Source: Kordiimonas aestuarii
Lineage (GTDB): Bacteria > Pseudomonadota > Alphaproteobacteria > Sphingomonadales > Kordiimonadaceae
DNA: 64,000 bases
Reading direction: 5' to 3'
Assembly: GCF_025574465.1 (NCBI RefSeq)
Contig: NZ_JAOBPP010000019.1
Coordinates: forward strand, 1 to 64,000
The notes beneath the pieces are model-generated. The model was not told where the DNA came from, searched no databases, and saw nothing but the letters and a program-made list of their open reading frames with translations. Below are positions 56,856-64,000 of the stretch, one piece after another. The translations under genes were made by a program, and so were the position numbers. How positions within the stretch are numbered: position 1 is the stretch's first letter; each line of letters opens with the position of its first letter.

Positions 56856-56942
56856 GTGCGAGCTTTGCGCGAATTTTGTGCGGAAAAGCCCCGATTATGT
56901 GCGGGTTTTGTGCGGACTTTGCGCGGAGTTCGTGCAAGGCCG
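56856..56942. repeat. Degenerate 11-bp tandem repeats upstream of the monooxygenase gene
   Basis: Seven or eight units of consensus G(T/C)GCG-R-N-TTT stand one after another, for example GTGCGAGCTTT, GCGCGAATTTT, GTGCGGGTTTT, GTGCGGACTTT, GCGCGGAGTTC, with one 10-nt unit. They occupy the gap between the binding-protein gene and the monooxygenase gene and put G/C and A/T blocks at helical spacing. The length of 11 is not a multiple of 3, and the frames through it have no ribosome site, so it does not look coding. Confidence 0.6.
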
Positions 56943-56954
56943 CGCCTACCGTTT

Positions 56955-57713
56955 TTACGGTCTTTTTTTCCGCGGCAGAGCCAGCCCGGCCGTGTGTTGA
57001 GCGAGTGCTTTTTTACGCAGTTCATCAAGAGTCCGGTTCACCGCGTTCAGCTTCGCGATAAGCGCGGGTGAGGTGCTTATGTTACAGGCGAGGCTGAGAT
57101 CCGCCGGCTTCCACAAAAGCGCAAGCTCCGGCGGGGGCAGGCCGATGGCGCGGGTGGCGGCGGGGGCGTCAATCACGCCGGAGACCCAAAGGTCCGCGCG
57201 GCCGTGATAGAGCATACGGGCGGCCCTTTCGTCCTTGCCGGTACGGACAACCTCAACCCCGGCTTCCCGTTCCAGCGTATCGACCGACGCGCTGCCCATC
57301 TTGCCGGCGATGGTATGGCCCTTGAGGTCTGCGAGGCTTTCAATCCTGATGGTGCTACCGGGGCGACGGTAGATGGCCCAGCCGCCGCCAATGAGAGGCC
57401 CCACCCATTGGAACAGGTCTTCGCGCTCGGGCGTACGGTTGACCACAAACAGGCAGGTGTCGGTGCTCGCCACCGTTTCGCGGAACGCGCGGTTCCACGG
57501 CAGGAGCTTGAGGCTGTAGGAGATATCGGCCCCCGCCATCAGGGCGGCAACAATCTCAACCGCGCTGCCCTCAATTTCACCGGTCTTTGCACCCACAAAG
57601 TTATAGGGCGGGTTTTCCTCGGTCAGCAATGTCAGGCTGGTGCCCTCATCCGCCGCGGCCGCACCGGTTGCGACCAGCGCGACAAGGGAATAGAGCCAGC
57701 GACATGCTTTCAT
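56955..57713 (-). CDS. Periplasmic solute-binding protein (family 3)
   Basis: 252 residues: signal peptide (LYSLVALVATGAAAA), lobe 1 LTLLTEENPPYNFVG, KLLPWNRAFRETVA, and lobe 2 LKGHTIAGKMGSASVDTLERE. Amino-acid-binding-protein fold, but no ABC permease or ATPase is beside it, so it may be a receptor or an orphan. It lies 6 bp after the NnrU gene on the same strand. It is a distant intact relative of the pseudogene at 6557-7220. Confidence 0.82.
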   Translation of the reverse strand: MKACRWLYSLVALVATGAAAADEGTSLTLLTEENPPYNFVGAKTGEIEGSAVEIVAALMAGADISYSLKLLPWNRAFRETVASTDTCLFVVNRTPEREDLFQWVGPLIGGGWAIYRRPGSTIRIESLADLKGHTIAGKMGSASVDTLEREAGVEVVRTGKDERAARMLYHGRADLWVSGVIDAPAATRAIGLPPPELALLWKPADLSLACNISTSPALIAKLNAVNRTLDELRKKALAQHTAGLALPRKKRP

Positions 57714-57719
57714 GAAGTG

Positions 57720-58295
57720 TTACCCGGCAACATACGGCATCGGGTTCACCCCGATCAGCCATTCATGGATAGCGGCAAAGCCGACAAAGGCGACCACCCC
57801 AATGAGGACCGTCACAATATCCTTATAAAACGCCTGCTTCTCGGGCTTCACCCAGGCGCCGTCACGCCGGTTGCTGCCCACGGCGGCAACAACGGCCCAG
57901 ACGAGCAAAGCGCCAAACAAAAGCACAGAGCGGTTTTCACCGTTGGCAAGCAGGTGGCCCACGGCCCAGAAGGTGACACCGGTCAACTGCGGGTGCCGCA
58001 CCATGCGGCGGATGTTCGTGGGCGCCTGGCTGGCAAAAAACAGGACGAAACCAATGAGCACAAAGATGGGCGTGGCGTGGAAGGCCCATGTGGGCGGTGA
58101 GTAGACCATGGCGACATCAGTGGAAGTCCAGCCAAGGTATATGACGTATATTGAGCCGATGATGACAAGCGAAAACAACCCGCGATAGGCGGTGCGCCCG
58201 ACCTTGCCGACGATAGCCCCCTTAAGCCCGGTGAGATAAACCGGAATCAGGTGGACAAGGATAAAAAGGGCGAGCCCCAGAAAGAGTATGGCCAT
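57720..58295 (-). CDS. NnrU-family membrane protein
   Basis: 191 residues from the ATG at 58295 (GGGAGG upstream), 5-6 helices, with the NnrU signature VRHPQLTGVTFWAVGHLLANGENRS split across helices 3-4. The family name comes from denitrifiers, but no nitric-oxide gene is near; relatives also act in isoprenoid and phospholipid methylation. Operon with the binding protein downstream. Confidence 0.85.
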   Translation of the reverse strand: MAILFLGLALFILVHLIPVYLTGLKGAIVGKVGRTAYRGLFSLVIIGSIYVIYLGWTSTDVAMVYSPPTWAFHATPIFVLIGFVLFFASQAPTNIRRMVRHPQLTGVTFWAVGHLLANGENRSVLLFGALLVWAVVAAVGSNRRDGAWVKPEKQAFYKDIVTVLIGVVAFVGFAAIHEWLIGVNPMPYVAG

Positions 58296-58433
58296 GACAG
58301 TGCCTCCCCGCAATATTGGCTTGTGGGCAGCATAACCCCTTTAGGGTGCAGGGGAAAGTGTGCGATTCCATCGCTTGCGCTGCGGGTGCTTTTTCCCGAA
58401 TATGACGGTGAGGAAACTTTATGGTGAGGGATC

Positions 58434-59621
58434 ATGGCAGCGCGGCAGCTCAGGGCAGGTATCATGGTTGCGCTGGCCTTGTTGACAGGGGCGGCAAAAT
58501 CCATGCTCGCCTGCGCGGACGAGCCGCTCCTGACCATCGCGCCGGGTCTGTTTGACGAAAGCCAGCCCGACACACTCGGTCTTGCCGCCGCGCCGGGGGC
58601 AGAGACCTTCACCGTGTTTGCCCCAAGGGAGGGGGAGAACCACTATAACCACGGTGCAGTGCCCATTCAGTTCAAGGGGCGGCTGTATGTTATGTGGCAA
58701 TCATCCATGCGGGATGAGGACGCGCCGGACACCCAGGTGATATTGAGCGCCACCACCGACCCAAGCCATTGGCCCGGTCCCAAGGTGCTGGCACCGGCCC
58801 GGCCTGGCACGCTGGTGACCAGTGGCGGATGGTGGACAGACGGAGCAACCCTTGTTGCCTTCATCAATGTCTGGCCCGGTTGGGAAAGCGGCATCCGTGA
58901 AGGCTACACCGAATACCGCCTGAGCACAGACGGCGAGGTCTGGAGCGAGCCAGCGCGTGCATTGGGCACGGACGGGGCGCCAGTGAAAGGTGTGATAGAG
59001 CAGGACCCGCATCTGGTGACGGGGGGCCGCATCATCGGCGCGTTCCATGCCTCACCGGGGCTTGTCGCCACGCCCTATTATACCGATCAACCGCTTGCCA
59101 TAAGCGGCTGGACACCGGGAAAGATGGAGAACCTGCCCTCAGACGGCCCGGTAAGCCGGGAGCTGGAGCCCAGCCTTTATGAACGGCCGGACGGCGCGGT
59201 GGTGATGATCTTCCGCGACCAGGCCAGCAGCTTCAAGACACTGGCGTCCATCAGCCACGACAGGGGCGCGACATGGTCACGCCCCGCGCTCAGCCCTTTC
59301 CCGGATGCAAGCACCAAGCAAAGCGCAGGCACTCTGCCGGACGGGACTGTCTTCCGCGCCAGTAACCCCAACAGCCACAAGGCTCGCTTCCCGCTGGTGC
59401 TGAGTTTGAGTTCCGACGGCCGGCGCTTCGACCGGGCTTTCCTGTTGCGCGCAGGCGGGCCGGACATGCAACCGATGCGGCATGCCGGCAAATACAAACG
59501 CCCCAGCTACAGCTACCCCAAAAGCACGGTGGCGAATGGCTGGCTCTATGTCGCCTACGCGACCAACAAGGAAGATGTCGAGGTGACGAGGATACCGTGG
59601 CGTAAGGTGGTGAGCGACTAA
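58434..59621 (+). CDS. Exported sialidase-superfamily (BNR/Asp-box) protein
   Basis: 395 residues, signal peptide (LRAGIMVALALLTGAAKSMLA), then a beta-propeller with Asp-box-like repeats (SHDRGATWSRP, STDGEVWSEP, SSDGRRFDRAF). A FRDQAS segment stands where sialidases have FRIP-like residues, and the catalytic Arg triad could not be placed with certainty. It could be an exo-sialidase or a related glycoside hydrolase. Divergent from the NnrU gene. Confidence 0.75.
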   Translation: MAARQLRAGIMVALALLTGAAKSMLACADEPLLTIAPGLFDESQPDTLGLAAAPGAETFTVFAPREGENHYNHGAVPIQFKGRLYVMWQSSMRDEDAPDTQVILSATTDPSHWPGPKVLAPARPGTLVTSGGWWTDGATLVAFINVWPGWESGIREGYTEYRLSTDGEVWSEPARALGTDGAPVKGVIEQDPHLVTGGRIIGAFHASPGLVATPYYTDQPLAISGWTPGKMENLPSDGPVSRELEPSLYERPDGAVVMIFRDQASSFKTLASISHDRGATWSRPALSPFPDASTKQSAGTLPDGTVFRASNPNSHKARFPLVLSLSSDGRRFDRAFLLRAGGPDMQPMRHAGKYKRPSYSYPKSTVANGWLYVAYATNKEDVEVTRIPWRKVVSD

Positions 59622-59631
59622 CTGCCGCTGG

Positions 59632-60225
59632 TCAACTCCCGCACACCATATCGACCGCAGCTTTGGTTGTAGCCTGAAGGCTTTCCCGGCTTTCACCCGA
59701 GCGGGCGCGGACGGCGATGGCGATGTGGGTGGAGGAGAGCAGGGAGACAAGCGGCCAGAGGTCTTGCTCCGCCTTTATCTCGCCCGCGTCCTGCGCGGTC
59801 TTGAGGCGCACGCGGAGCGCATTGGCAAGTGTTGCGCGCGTTTCCTTAATCCGTTCCGCCACCTCATCCATCATGCTGGCGATCGGTACGGCGGTGGTCA
59901 GCATGAAACAGCCCCTGCCGCCATCAGCCATGAACAGGTCCATCCCGGCATTGAAAAAGGCGGTCAGGGCGTCGCGAAGTTTTGGTGCGGTCAGCGCTTT
60001 CTTGAGGGGGGCTGTTGCCTGGGCGACATAGGCGTCATACGCCTTCAGGTACAAGGCCTTCTTGTCCCCGAATGCGGCATATAAGCTGGGCTTATGCAGG
60101 CCAACCGCTTCCGCCAGTTGGTTCAGCGAGGTGGCATCATAGCCGTGTTGCCAGAAGACAGCCTGCGCGGAATTTACCGCTTCGTCAGGATTAAACGTCC
60201 GGGGCCTGCCGCGTTGTGCCTTCAT
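59632..60225 (-). CDS. TetR/AcrR-family transcriptional regulator
   Basis: 197 residues from the ATG at 60225. N-terminal HTH: RGRPRTFNPDEAVNSAQAVFWQHGYDATSLNQLAEAVGLHKPSLYAAFGDKKALYLKAYDAY. The C-terminal ligand domain (YVAQATAPLKKAL onward) is specific to its subgroup. It is divergent from an SRPBCC protein, which it may repress; the gap holds an AT-rich palindrome at 60243-60252. Confidence 0.9.
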   Translation of the reverse strand: MKAQRGRPRTFNPDEAVNSAQAVFWQHGYDATSLNQLAEAVGLHKPSLYAAFGDKKALYLKAYDAYVAQATAPLKKALTAPKLRDALTAFFNAGMDLFMADGGRGCFMLTTAVPIASMMDEVAERIKETRATLANALRVRLKTAQDAGEIKAEQDLWPLVSLLSSTHIAIAVRARSGESRESLQATTKAAVDMVCGS

Positions 60226-60242
60226 TTCTGTTCCACTTGGTA

Positions 60243-60252
60243 AATAATTATT
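60243..60252. promoter_or_regulatory. Palindrome AATAATTATT in the tetR/SRPBCC promoter
   Basis: A perfect 10-bp palindrome in the divergent region, flanked by two copies of TTGGTA about 40 bp apart (TTGGTA at 60237-60242 and again near 60279). Likely part of an autoregulatory region; the exact operator is not defined. Confidence 0.3.
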
Positions 60253-60352
60253 GTCATCATGTGAATAATGTTCTAATTGGTACAAAATAACGTGGGGCGG
60301 CGAAAATAACAATGCCCTGCTTTTGAAACGGCTCTTTCCAGGAGGGTTTGTC

Positions 60353-60817
60353 ATGGCATTTCTATCAATGCCGGTATTGGCCGAAACATGCACCATCCGC
60401 ACCTATATGGATGCGCCAGCCTCGCTGGTGTGGTCTGCGATCCGGGATGTGTACAAGGTGCATGAACGCTTGACGCCCGGCTTTGTCACGGATGTCGAGG
60501 CAGAAACAGCGGCGGACGGGGAATACCGCACCATCACTTTTGCAAATGGCGTACGATTGCGGGAGCGTATAATCAGCATTGATGATACGGCGATGCGCCT
60601 GACCTATGGCGCGCGCGGCGGTGAGACAACACACCATCTGGCAAGCATGCAGGTGTTTGAGGATATCAGCGGGTGCGACCTCGTGTGGACGTGCGATTTC
60701 CTGCCCGCGGACCTCAGGAACTATATCGAGGGCAATATGGAACGCGGCGTCGAGATCATGAAACGTACCCTGGAGGCGGAAGCCATCCGCAAGCTTTACG
60801 ACACGGCGGATACATAA
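60353..60817 (+). CDS. SRPBCC-family (START-like) protein
   Basis: 154 residues from the ATG at 60353, with AGGAGG 7 nt upstream; the open frame from 60323 lacks this site. After a short start (MAFLSMPVLA) comes one START-like barrel: ETCTIRTYMDAPASLVWSAIRDVYKVHERL, RTITFANGVRLRERI and the C-terminal helix MERGVEIMKRTLEAEAIRKL. It binds a small hydrophobic ligand or acts as a polyketide cyclase-like protein; not known which. It is divergent from the TetR gene. Confidence 0.8.
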   Translation: MAFLSMPVLAETCTIRTYMDAPASLVWSAIRDVYKVHERLTPGFVTDVEAETAADGEYRTITFANGVRLRERIISIDDTAMRLTYGARGGETTHHLASMQVFEDISGCDLVWTCDFLPADLRNYIEGNMERGVEIMKRTLEAEAIRKLYDTADT

Positions 60818-60844
60818 AAAACAGGCGGCCCGTAAGCCGCCTGT
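60816..60844 (-). terminator. Rho-independent terminator of the CxxCH-protein gene
   Basis: On the minus strand: stem ACAGGCGGC / GCCGCCTGT with a 6-nt loop, followed by T-run. It lies 37 bp after the stop of the gene at 60881; on the plus strand there is no T-run. Confidence 0.75.
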
Positions 60845-60880
60845 GTGACCGGTACAGTGCCCGGAGGCACGGTGTTCCGC

Positions 60881-62692
60881 CTATTTTTTCTTCTTCGGTG
60901 TGGTCGTTGGAATCTTGGGGATATCCTTCGAGATACCGCTGTAGATATGGCTTACACCAAGACCGTCGGTTGCGCTGTCGCTATAGTGGCAGGCGAAACA
61001 GCCAAAGTCCTGATGGAAGGTTTCCATTGTGGTGTTGGCCAGCAGTTTTGAGCCGGTGTTATATTCATAGTCATCGCCGCTGTCCGGGTTCTTTTTGCCA
61101 AGATGCGGGATACTGCCATTGCTGGTCCAGACAGCACCGCTGACAAAATAGTGCTGGCGCGGGTCACCTGCCAGCATGCCCTTCACATTTGAGATCACGT
61201 CGCGGTTCAACGAGATAATCTGCGTGTTTTGCGAGACAGCAAAGCTGTCGGTGCTGCTTTGCTTGTTACCCCAGGGGTGCAGGCGTGTGACGTTTGACGC
61301 CTCGATGGGGTCATTGCCGTTCGGGCCGATAACCTCATTGTCGCCCACGCTGACGATGTCGGTGGTGTTGGTGCAGCTGGTTGGTGGCTGATAGCCGTCA
61401 CAGCCGCGGGCGTGCAGGGTGATGGCGTCTACGACCGTGCCGTTTGAGTACAGCCACGACGAGCCAGCCTGCGGGCCGGACACGGTTTTTATAGTGCCGT
61501 TCTGATCCATGTAATAATAGGTGCTGTTGGGTGCGTTGCTTTCATGCTCGATCGTCGCCCAAACCATTTCAGGGTGGCCTTCCACGGTGCCCACGATATG
61601 CATGCCCACGAGCGCCAGCTCCCGCTGTTCCGACCCGGTCATCAGCCAGTGGTTGGGGTTCGATTTGTCGTAGGTCGGTACATAAAGGCTTTGCAGGATA
61701 TAATCATCCTTGTTTGCCACGCTCGAGGCATCCACCCATGATGTTTTCAGCTCAACCGACATGGAAAGATAGTCCACTGCCGGTTCAAGCTCGGGGATGG
61801 TGAAGGCGCTGGCGGACTTGACGCCCGCGGACTTCATATCTTTTTTGACCTGTTTGGCCTGTTTCATCGCCGCGCCGCCGGAGGCCTCGGCCTGCAACTG
61901 CGTGCAATACAGCCCATAGAGAAGTTTGGCGACGGCGGTGTCCTCGGCGTAGCCATTGTTCATCGCATAATTGACGTCGCTGCAGACCTCCGTGCCGGTG
62001 GTCGGGAAATCCATTTCCGGTGTCGCGGCCGACTTGTTGATGTGGGTGAAATAGCCGTAAACGCGGTTTACATGCACGCCGTAGTAGGTGAGTGACGACT
62101 GTGCCGGGGTGGGAGCCTGTGTGAGCAATACGCCCGAGCCACCAGCCTGTCCGATGCTTTCGTCTTCATCGCTTTTTGCTGTGCGCAGTGAGACAGCCAG
62201 GTTTTTGCTGTTGGCGTCGCCAAAGGCGCCCTGGGCCAGAAGCTGTGTATGGTCTGATGACAGGCGATAGAAAAATTCGCTGTTGAACACATAGGGCAGG
62301 GTGTCCGGGAAGGTGGGATTCGCGGGGATGGAACTGCCGTCATCAATGGTGGATGTCAGCCACAGGAACATCTGCGCGCCCCATTTATAGAAGTCGCAGT
62401 CGTCCGGGTCACCGCCATTATCGCTTTTGAAGCTGGGGCCGTCGGGTGGGAAGATATAGGCCATGCCGCTGGTTTTGTCATAAACCGGACCAACCTTGCC
62501 CGGCACGCCGGGCAGTTGCAGTTTGATCCAGGTCTCAAATTCGCTGGAAGACAGGCTGCATTTGCTGGTGTCGACATCGCTTGGGAAATAGGTTTGCGCC
62601 CGAGTTTCGGTTGTGAAGGTTGTGGCCGCAAGTGCGGCGGCCATGCCCGCGGCGGCAAACCGGGGGAGCAGACGGGTGATTTTGACAGTCAT
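60881..62692 (-). CDS. Large exported protein with one CxxCH haem motif
   Basis: 603 residues from the ATG at 62692 with AGGAGAAG upstream. Signal peptide (LPRFAAAGMAAALAATTFTTETRA). The chain is hydrophilic with many aromatic and Asn/Ser residues; a CFACH sequence at about residue 563 is the only c-type haem site, and HGW-type axial ligand candidates include a Met or His further on. The tail TTTPKKKK is Lys-rich. Two Cys pairs in CSLSSSEF and CDGYQPPTSC may form bridges. I do not recognise a family; possibly a periplasmic oxidase or cytochrome. Confidence 0.8.
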   Translation of the reverse strand: MTVKITRLLPRFAAAGMAAALAATTFTTETRAQTYFPSDVDTSKCSLSSSEFETWIKLQLPGVPGKVGPVYDKTSGMAYIFPPDGPSFKSDNGGDPDDCDFYKWGAQMFLWLTSTIDDGSSIPANPTFPDTLPYVFNSEFFYRLSSDHTQLLAQGAFGDANSKNLAVSLRTAKSDEDESIGQAGGSGVLLTQAPTPAQSSLTYYGVHVNRVYGYFTHINKSAATPEMDFPTTGTEVCSDVNYAMNNGYAEDTAVAKLLYGLYCTQLQAEASGGAAMKQAKQVKKDMKSAGVKSASAFTIPELEPAVDYLSMSVELKTSWVDASSVANKDDYILQSLYVPTYDKSNPNHWLMTGSEQRELALVGMHIVGTVEGHPEMVWATIEHESNAPNSTYYYMDQNGTIKTVSGPQAGSSWLYSNGTVVDAITLHARGCDGYQPPTSCTNTTDIVSVGDNEVIGPNGNDPIEASNVTRLHPWGNKQSSTDSFAVSQNTQIISLNRDVISNVKGMLAGDPRQHYFVSGAVWTSNGSIPHLGKKNPDSGDDYEYNTGSKLLANTTMETFHQDFGCFACHYSDSATDGLGVSHIYSGISKDIPKIPTTTPKKKK

Positions 62693-63030
62693 TTTCTTCT
62701 CCTGCACGTTCGAGAATTGTTGCAATAGAACACTGTCACCGCCAACCCGTGCAGGTATGGCGATGGTACGCGGTCGATGCGACGTAGCGTGGGAATCCTA
62801 CAGGTCACGGCATAGTGCGTGGGCATGCAGGTCACGTTTCTCTCTGGTGCTGGATGTGGCTGCCCTATCAGCCAGCAAACGGAACCCCCCGATGTTTCGC
62901 GAGAGCCATCATACTACATAAAGATGCATTAATGCAATCTTGATAAATTGTTATGGCAACCGGTACCAACAACCCCGCGTGGACGCGGGGCTGGTGGTCA
63001 ATGTCGGGGCTTTGGGTAAGAACGCCGGGG
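62693..63030. other. 338-bp intergenic region
   Basis: Between the CxxCH-protein gene and cysQ. It holds the minus-strand promoter of the former, the palindrome at 62925-62936 and a hairpin CCCCGCG / CGCGGGG at 62973-62990, perhaps a weak terminator of cysQ. No convincing gene is seen. Confidence 0.5.
62925..62936. promoter_or_regulatory. Palindrome TGCATTAATGCA
   Basis: A perfect 12-bp palindrome in an AT-rich stretch, about 235 bp upstream of the CxxCH-protein start. It could be an operator; the partner is unknown. Confidence 0.25.
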
Positions 63031-63846
63031 CTATTTTTCCAGCGCGGGGACGTCGAACTTGGTGTCCGCGCGGCACAGGAACCAAGGGTTGAGGAAGGTC
63101 TTGAGGTCTTTGGCGTAGGCCAGTGGTTTGCCGCCCGCGACCTCCACACTGCCGCCCGCAGCCAGCAAGACGGCGTGGGCCGCGGCGGTGTCCCACTCGC
63201 AGGTGGGGCCAAGGCGGGGGTACAGGTCTGCTTCGCCAGTAGCAAGCAGGCACAGCTTGAGGCTGGAGCCGATGGAGACATTCTCCGCGCCCGGGAAATG
63301 GGCCAGATAGTCTTCCAGCTCCGCCGAACGGTGGGACTTCGATGCCACGATAACCAGTTTGTCGGGGTCGGCCTTGCGGGCCTTGATGGGCGTGATGTTG
63401 TCGGCTTTGCCGTCCACCACCTCGCCGGTCCAGGCACCGTCATCCTTGATGCCCCAGTAAAGCTTGTTCATGGCGGGTGCGTAGACCACGCCCATGATGG
63501 GCACGCCATCCTTGATCAGGCCGATATTGACGGTGAAGTCGGTGCCTTTTTTGATGAATTCCTTGGTGCCGTCCAGCGGGTCAACCAGCCAGAAGGTGCC
63601 GCCTGAGATGTCGGGGCATTTGCCCTCGGACTTGGCTTCCTCTCCCACGATCGGAATGTCGGGGGTGATCAGTTCAAGCGCCTTTTCGATCACGGCTTCG
63701 CCGCGACGGTCGGCCTCGGTCACCGGGGACTGGTCCGCCTTGCTAAAAACCTCGAAGTCTGAGTTATAAACCTCCATCACCACGTCACCGGCTTTGATGA
63801 CGGTTTCAAGGAGCGGGGTAACAAGGGCTTCAAGTTTTAATGACAT
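63031..63846 (-). CDS. cysQ: 3'(2'),5'-bisphosphate nucleotidase CysQ
   Basis: 271 residues of the inositol-monophosphatase fold. Metal sites: E in IVGEEAKSEG, and D, D in FWLVDPLDGTKEF, and the late D in CEWDTAAAHAV. It removes the 3' phosphate from PAP left by sulfate activation and sulfotransferase reactions. The TPR-sulfotransferase at 4488-6467 would produce that PAP, but the genes are 57 kb apart. Confidence 0.92.
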   Translation of the reverse strand: MSLKLEALVTPLLETVIKAGDVVMEVYNSDFEVFSKADQSPVTEADRRGEAVIEKALELITPDIPIVGEEAKSEGKCPDISGGTFWLVDPLDGTKEFIKKGTDFTVNIGLIKDGVPIMGVVYAPAMNKLYWGIKDDGAWTGEVVDGKADNITPIKARKADPDKLVIVASKSHRSAELEDYLAHFPGAENVSIGSSLKLCLLATGEADLYPRLGPTCEWDTAAAHAVLLAAGGSVEVAGGKPLAYAKDLKTFLNPWFLCRADTKFDVPALEK

Positions 63847-63995
63847 TGGAAAACCTCAACAATTTTGAATAATGCGTGCATCAGTCCTTGGCGCTGTCGC
63901 CAAGCTTGGCTATGGTTCTGACAGGATGGCCGGAAATCGCAAGGGCTAATTGCCGTGCGAGGCCGGTTTTGGGTGACTGAGGGAAGGGGCATTTT

Positions 63996-64000
63996 ATGTC
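63996..64000 (+). CDS. Probable start of a further gene, cut by the window end
   Basis: An ATG at 63996, preceded by GGGAAGGGG with 6 nt spacing, is the last codon visible. Only this ribosome site supports it; the product is unknown. Confidence 0.4.

Noticed and set aside
56856..56942. CRISPR array
   Set aside because: Units are 11 bp and contiguous, with no spacers and no cas genes.

Overview
The window reads as a chromosomal segment of a marine-type alphaproteobacterium. Evidence: the order yebC, ruvC-ruvA-ruvB, ybgC, tolQ-tolR-tolA-tolB is the alphaproteobacterial one, GC is moderately high, and there is a large TonB-dependent receptor, a TPR-sulfotransferase, an IorAB-type molybdenum hydroxylase and an RTX/VCBS adhesin. 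Kordiimonas or a relative is my best guess, but the lineage cannot be proved from the sequence alone. I saw no rRNA, tRNA, CRISPR array, transposase, integrase or replication origin.

Layout. 1-1.7 kb: 3' end of an RTX/VCBS secreted protein. 2.0-6.5 kb: TonB-dependent receptor and TPR-sulfotransferase. 6.6-9.2 kb: a decayed periplasmic binding protein gene and a BCCT transporter. 9.7-14.9 kb: complete urease operon ureDABCEFG, led by a small His-containing membrane protein. 14.9-18.3 kb: HAD hydrolase/ArsR pair, small membrane protein, AHSA1 protein, secreted esterase. 18.35-25.5 kb: divergent cluster with a MarR regulator and carbamoylase-type amidohydrolase on one side, and on the other an FN3-like membrane protein, SSS symporter, 39-residue membrane peptide, unusual carbamoyltransferase and asparagine-synthetase homologue. 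25.5-35.8 kb: pentapeptide-repeat protein, sugar dehydrogenase/cytochrome c, fRMsr, glyoxalase, histidine kinase, frameshifted GT61 glycosyltransferase, PLP enzyme, MFS permease. 35.8-48.6 kb: yaaA, iorAB, outer-membrane barrel, two bacterial PH-domain proteins, ABC-F ATPase, YfcC permease, Kelch protein, GFA protein, yebC. 48.7-55.2 kb: ruvCAB, ybgC, tolQRAB and a HEAT-like protein where pal is usually found. 55.3-64 kb: flavin monooxygenase, NnrU and binding protein, sialidase-like protein, TetR, SRPBCC protein, a large CxxCH protein, cysQ and the start of one more gene.

The most interesting part is the 18.35-25.5 kb cluster. Its carbamoyltransferase keeps the carbamoyl-phosphate side of aspartate transcarbamoylase but has lost the 230s-loop residues that bind aspartate, so the acceptor is probably different. 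A tiny membrane peptide is coupled on both sides between the symporter and this enzyme. The divergent promoter carries the palindrome TTTGAATTCAAA, and the same 16-nt sequence (palindrome plus ATAT) lies upstream of the TonB-dependent receptor 18 kb away. The other GAATTC sites I noticed are inside genes and lack the full palindrome. I infer that the MarR regulator controls outer-membrane receptor, inner-membrane symporter and carbamoyl enzymes together, as an uptake and conversion system for a ureido or carbamoyl compound. Ammonia and urea chemistry is also served by the nearby urease operon.
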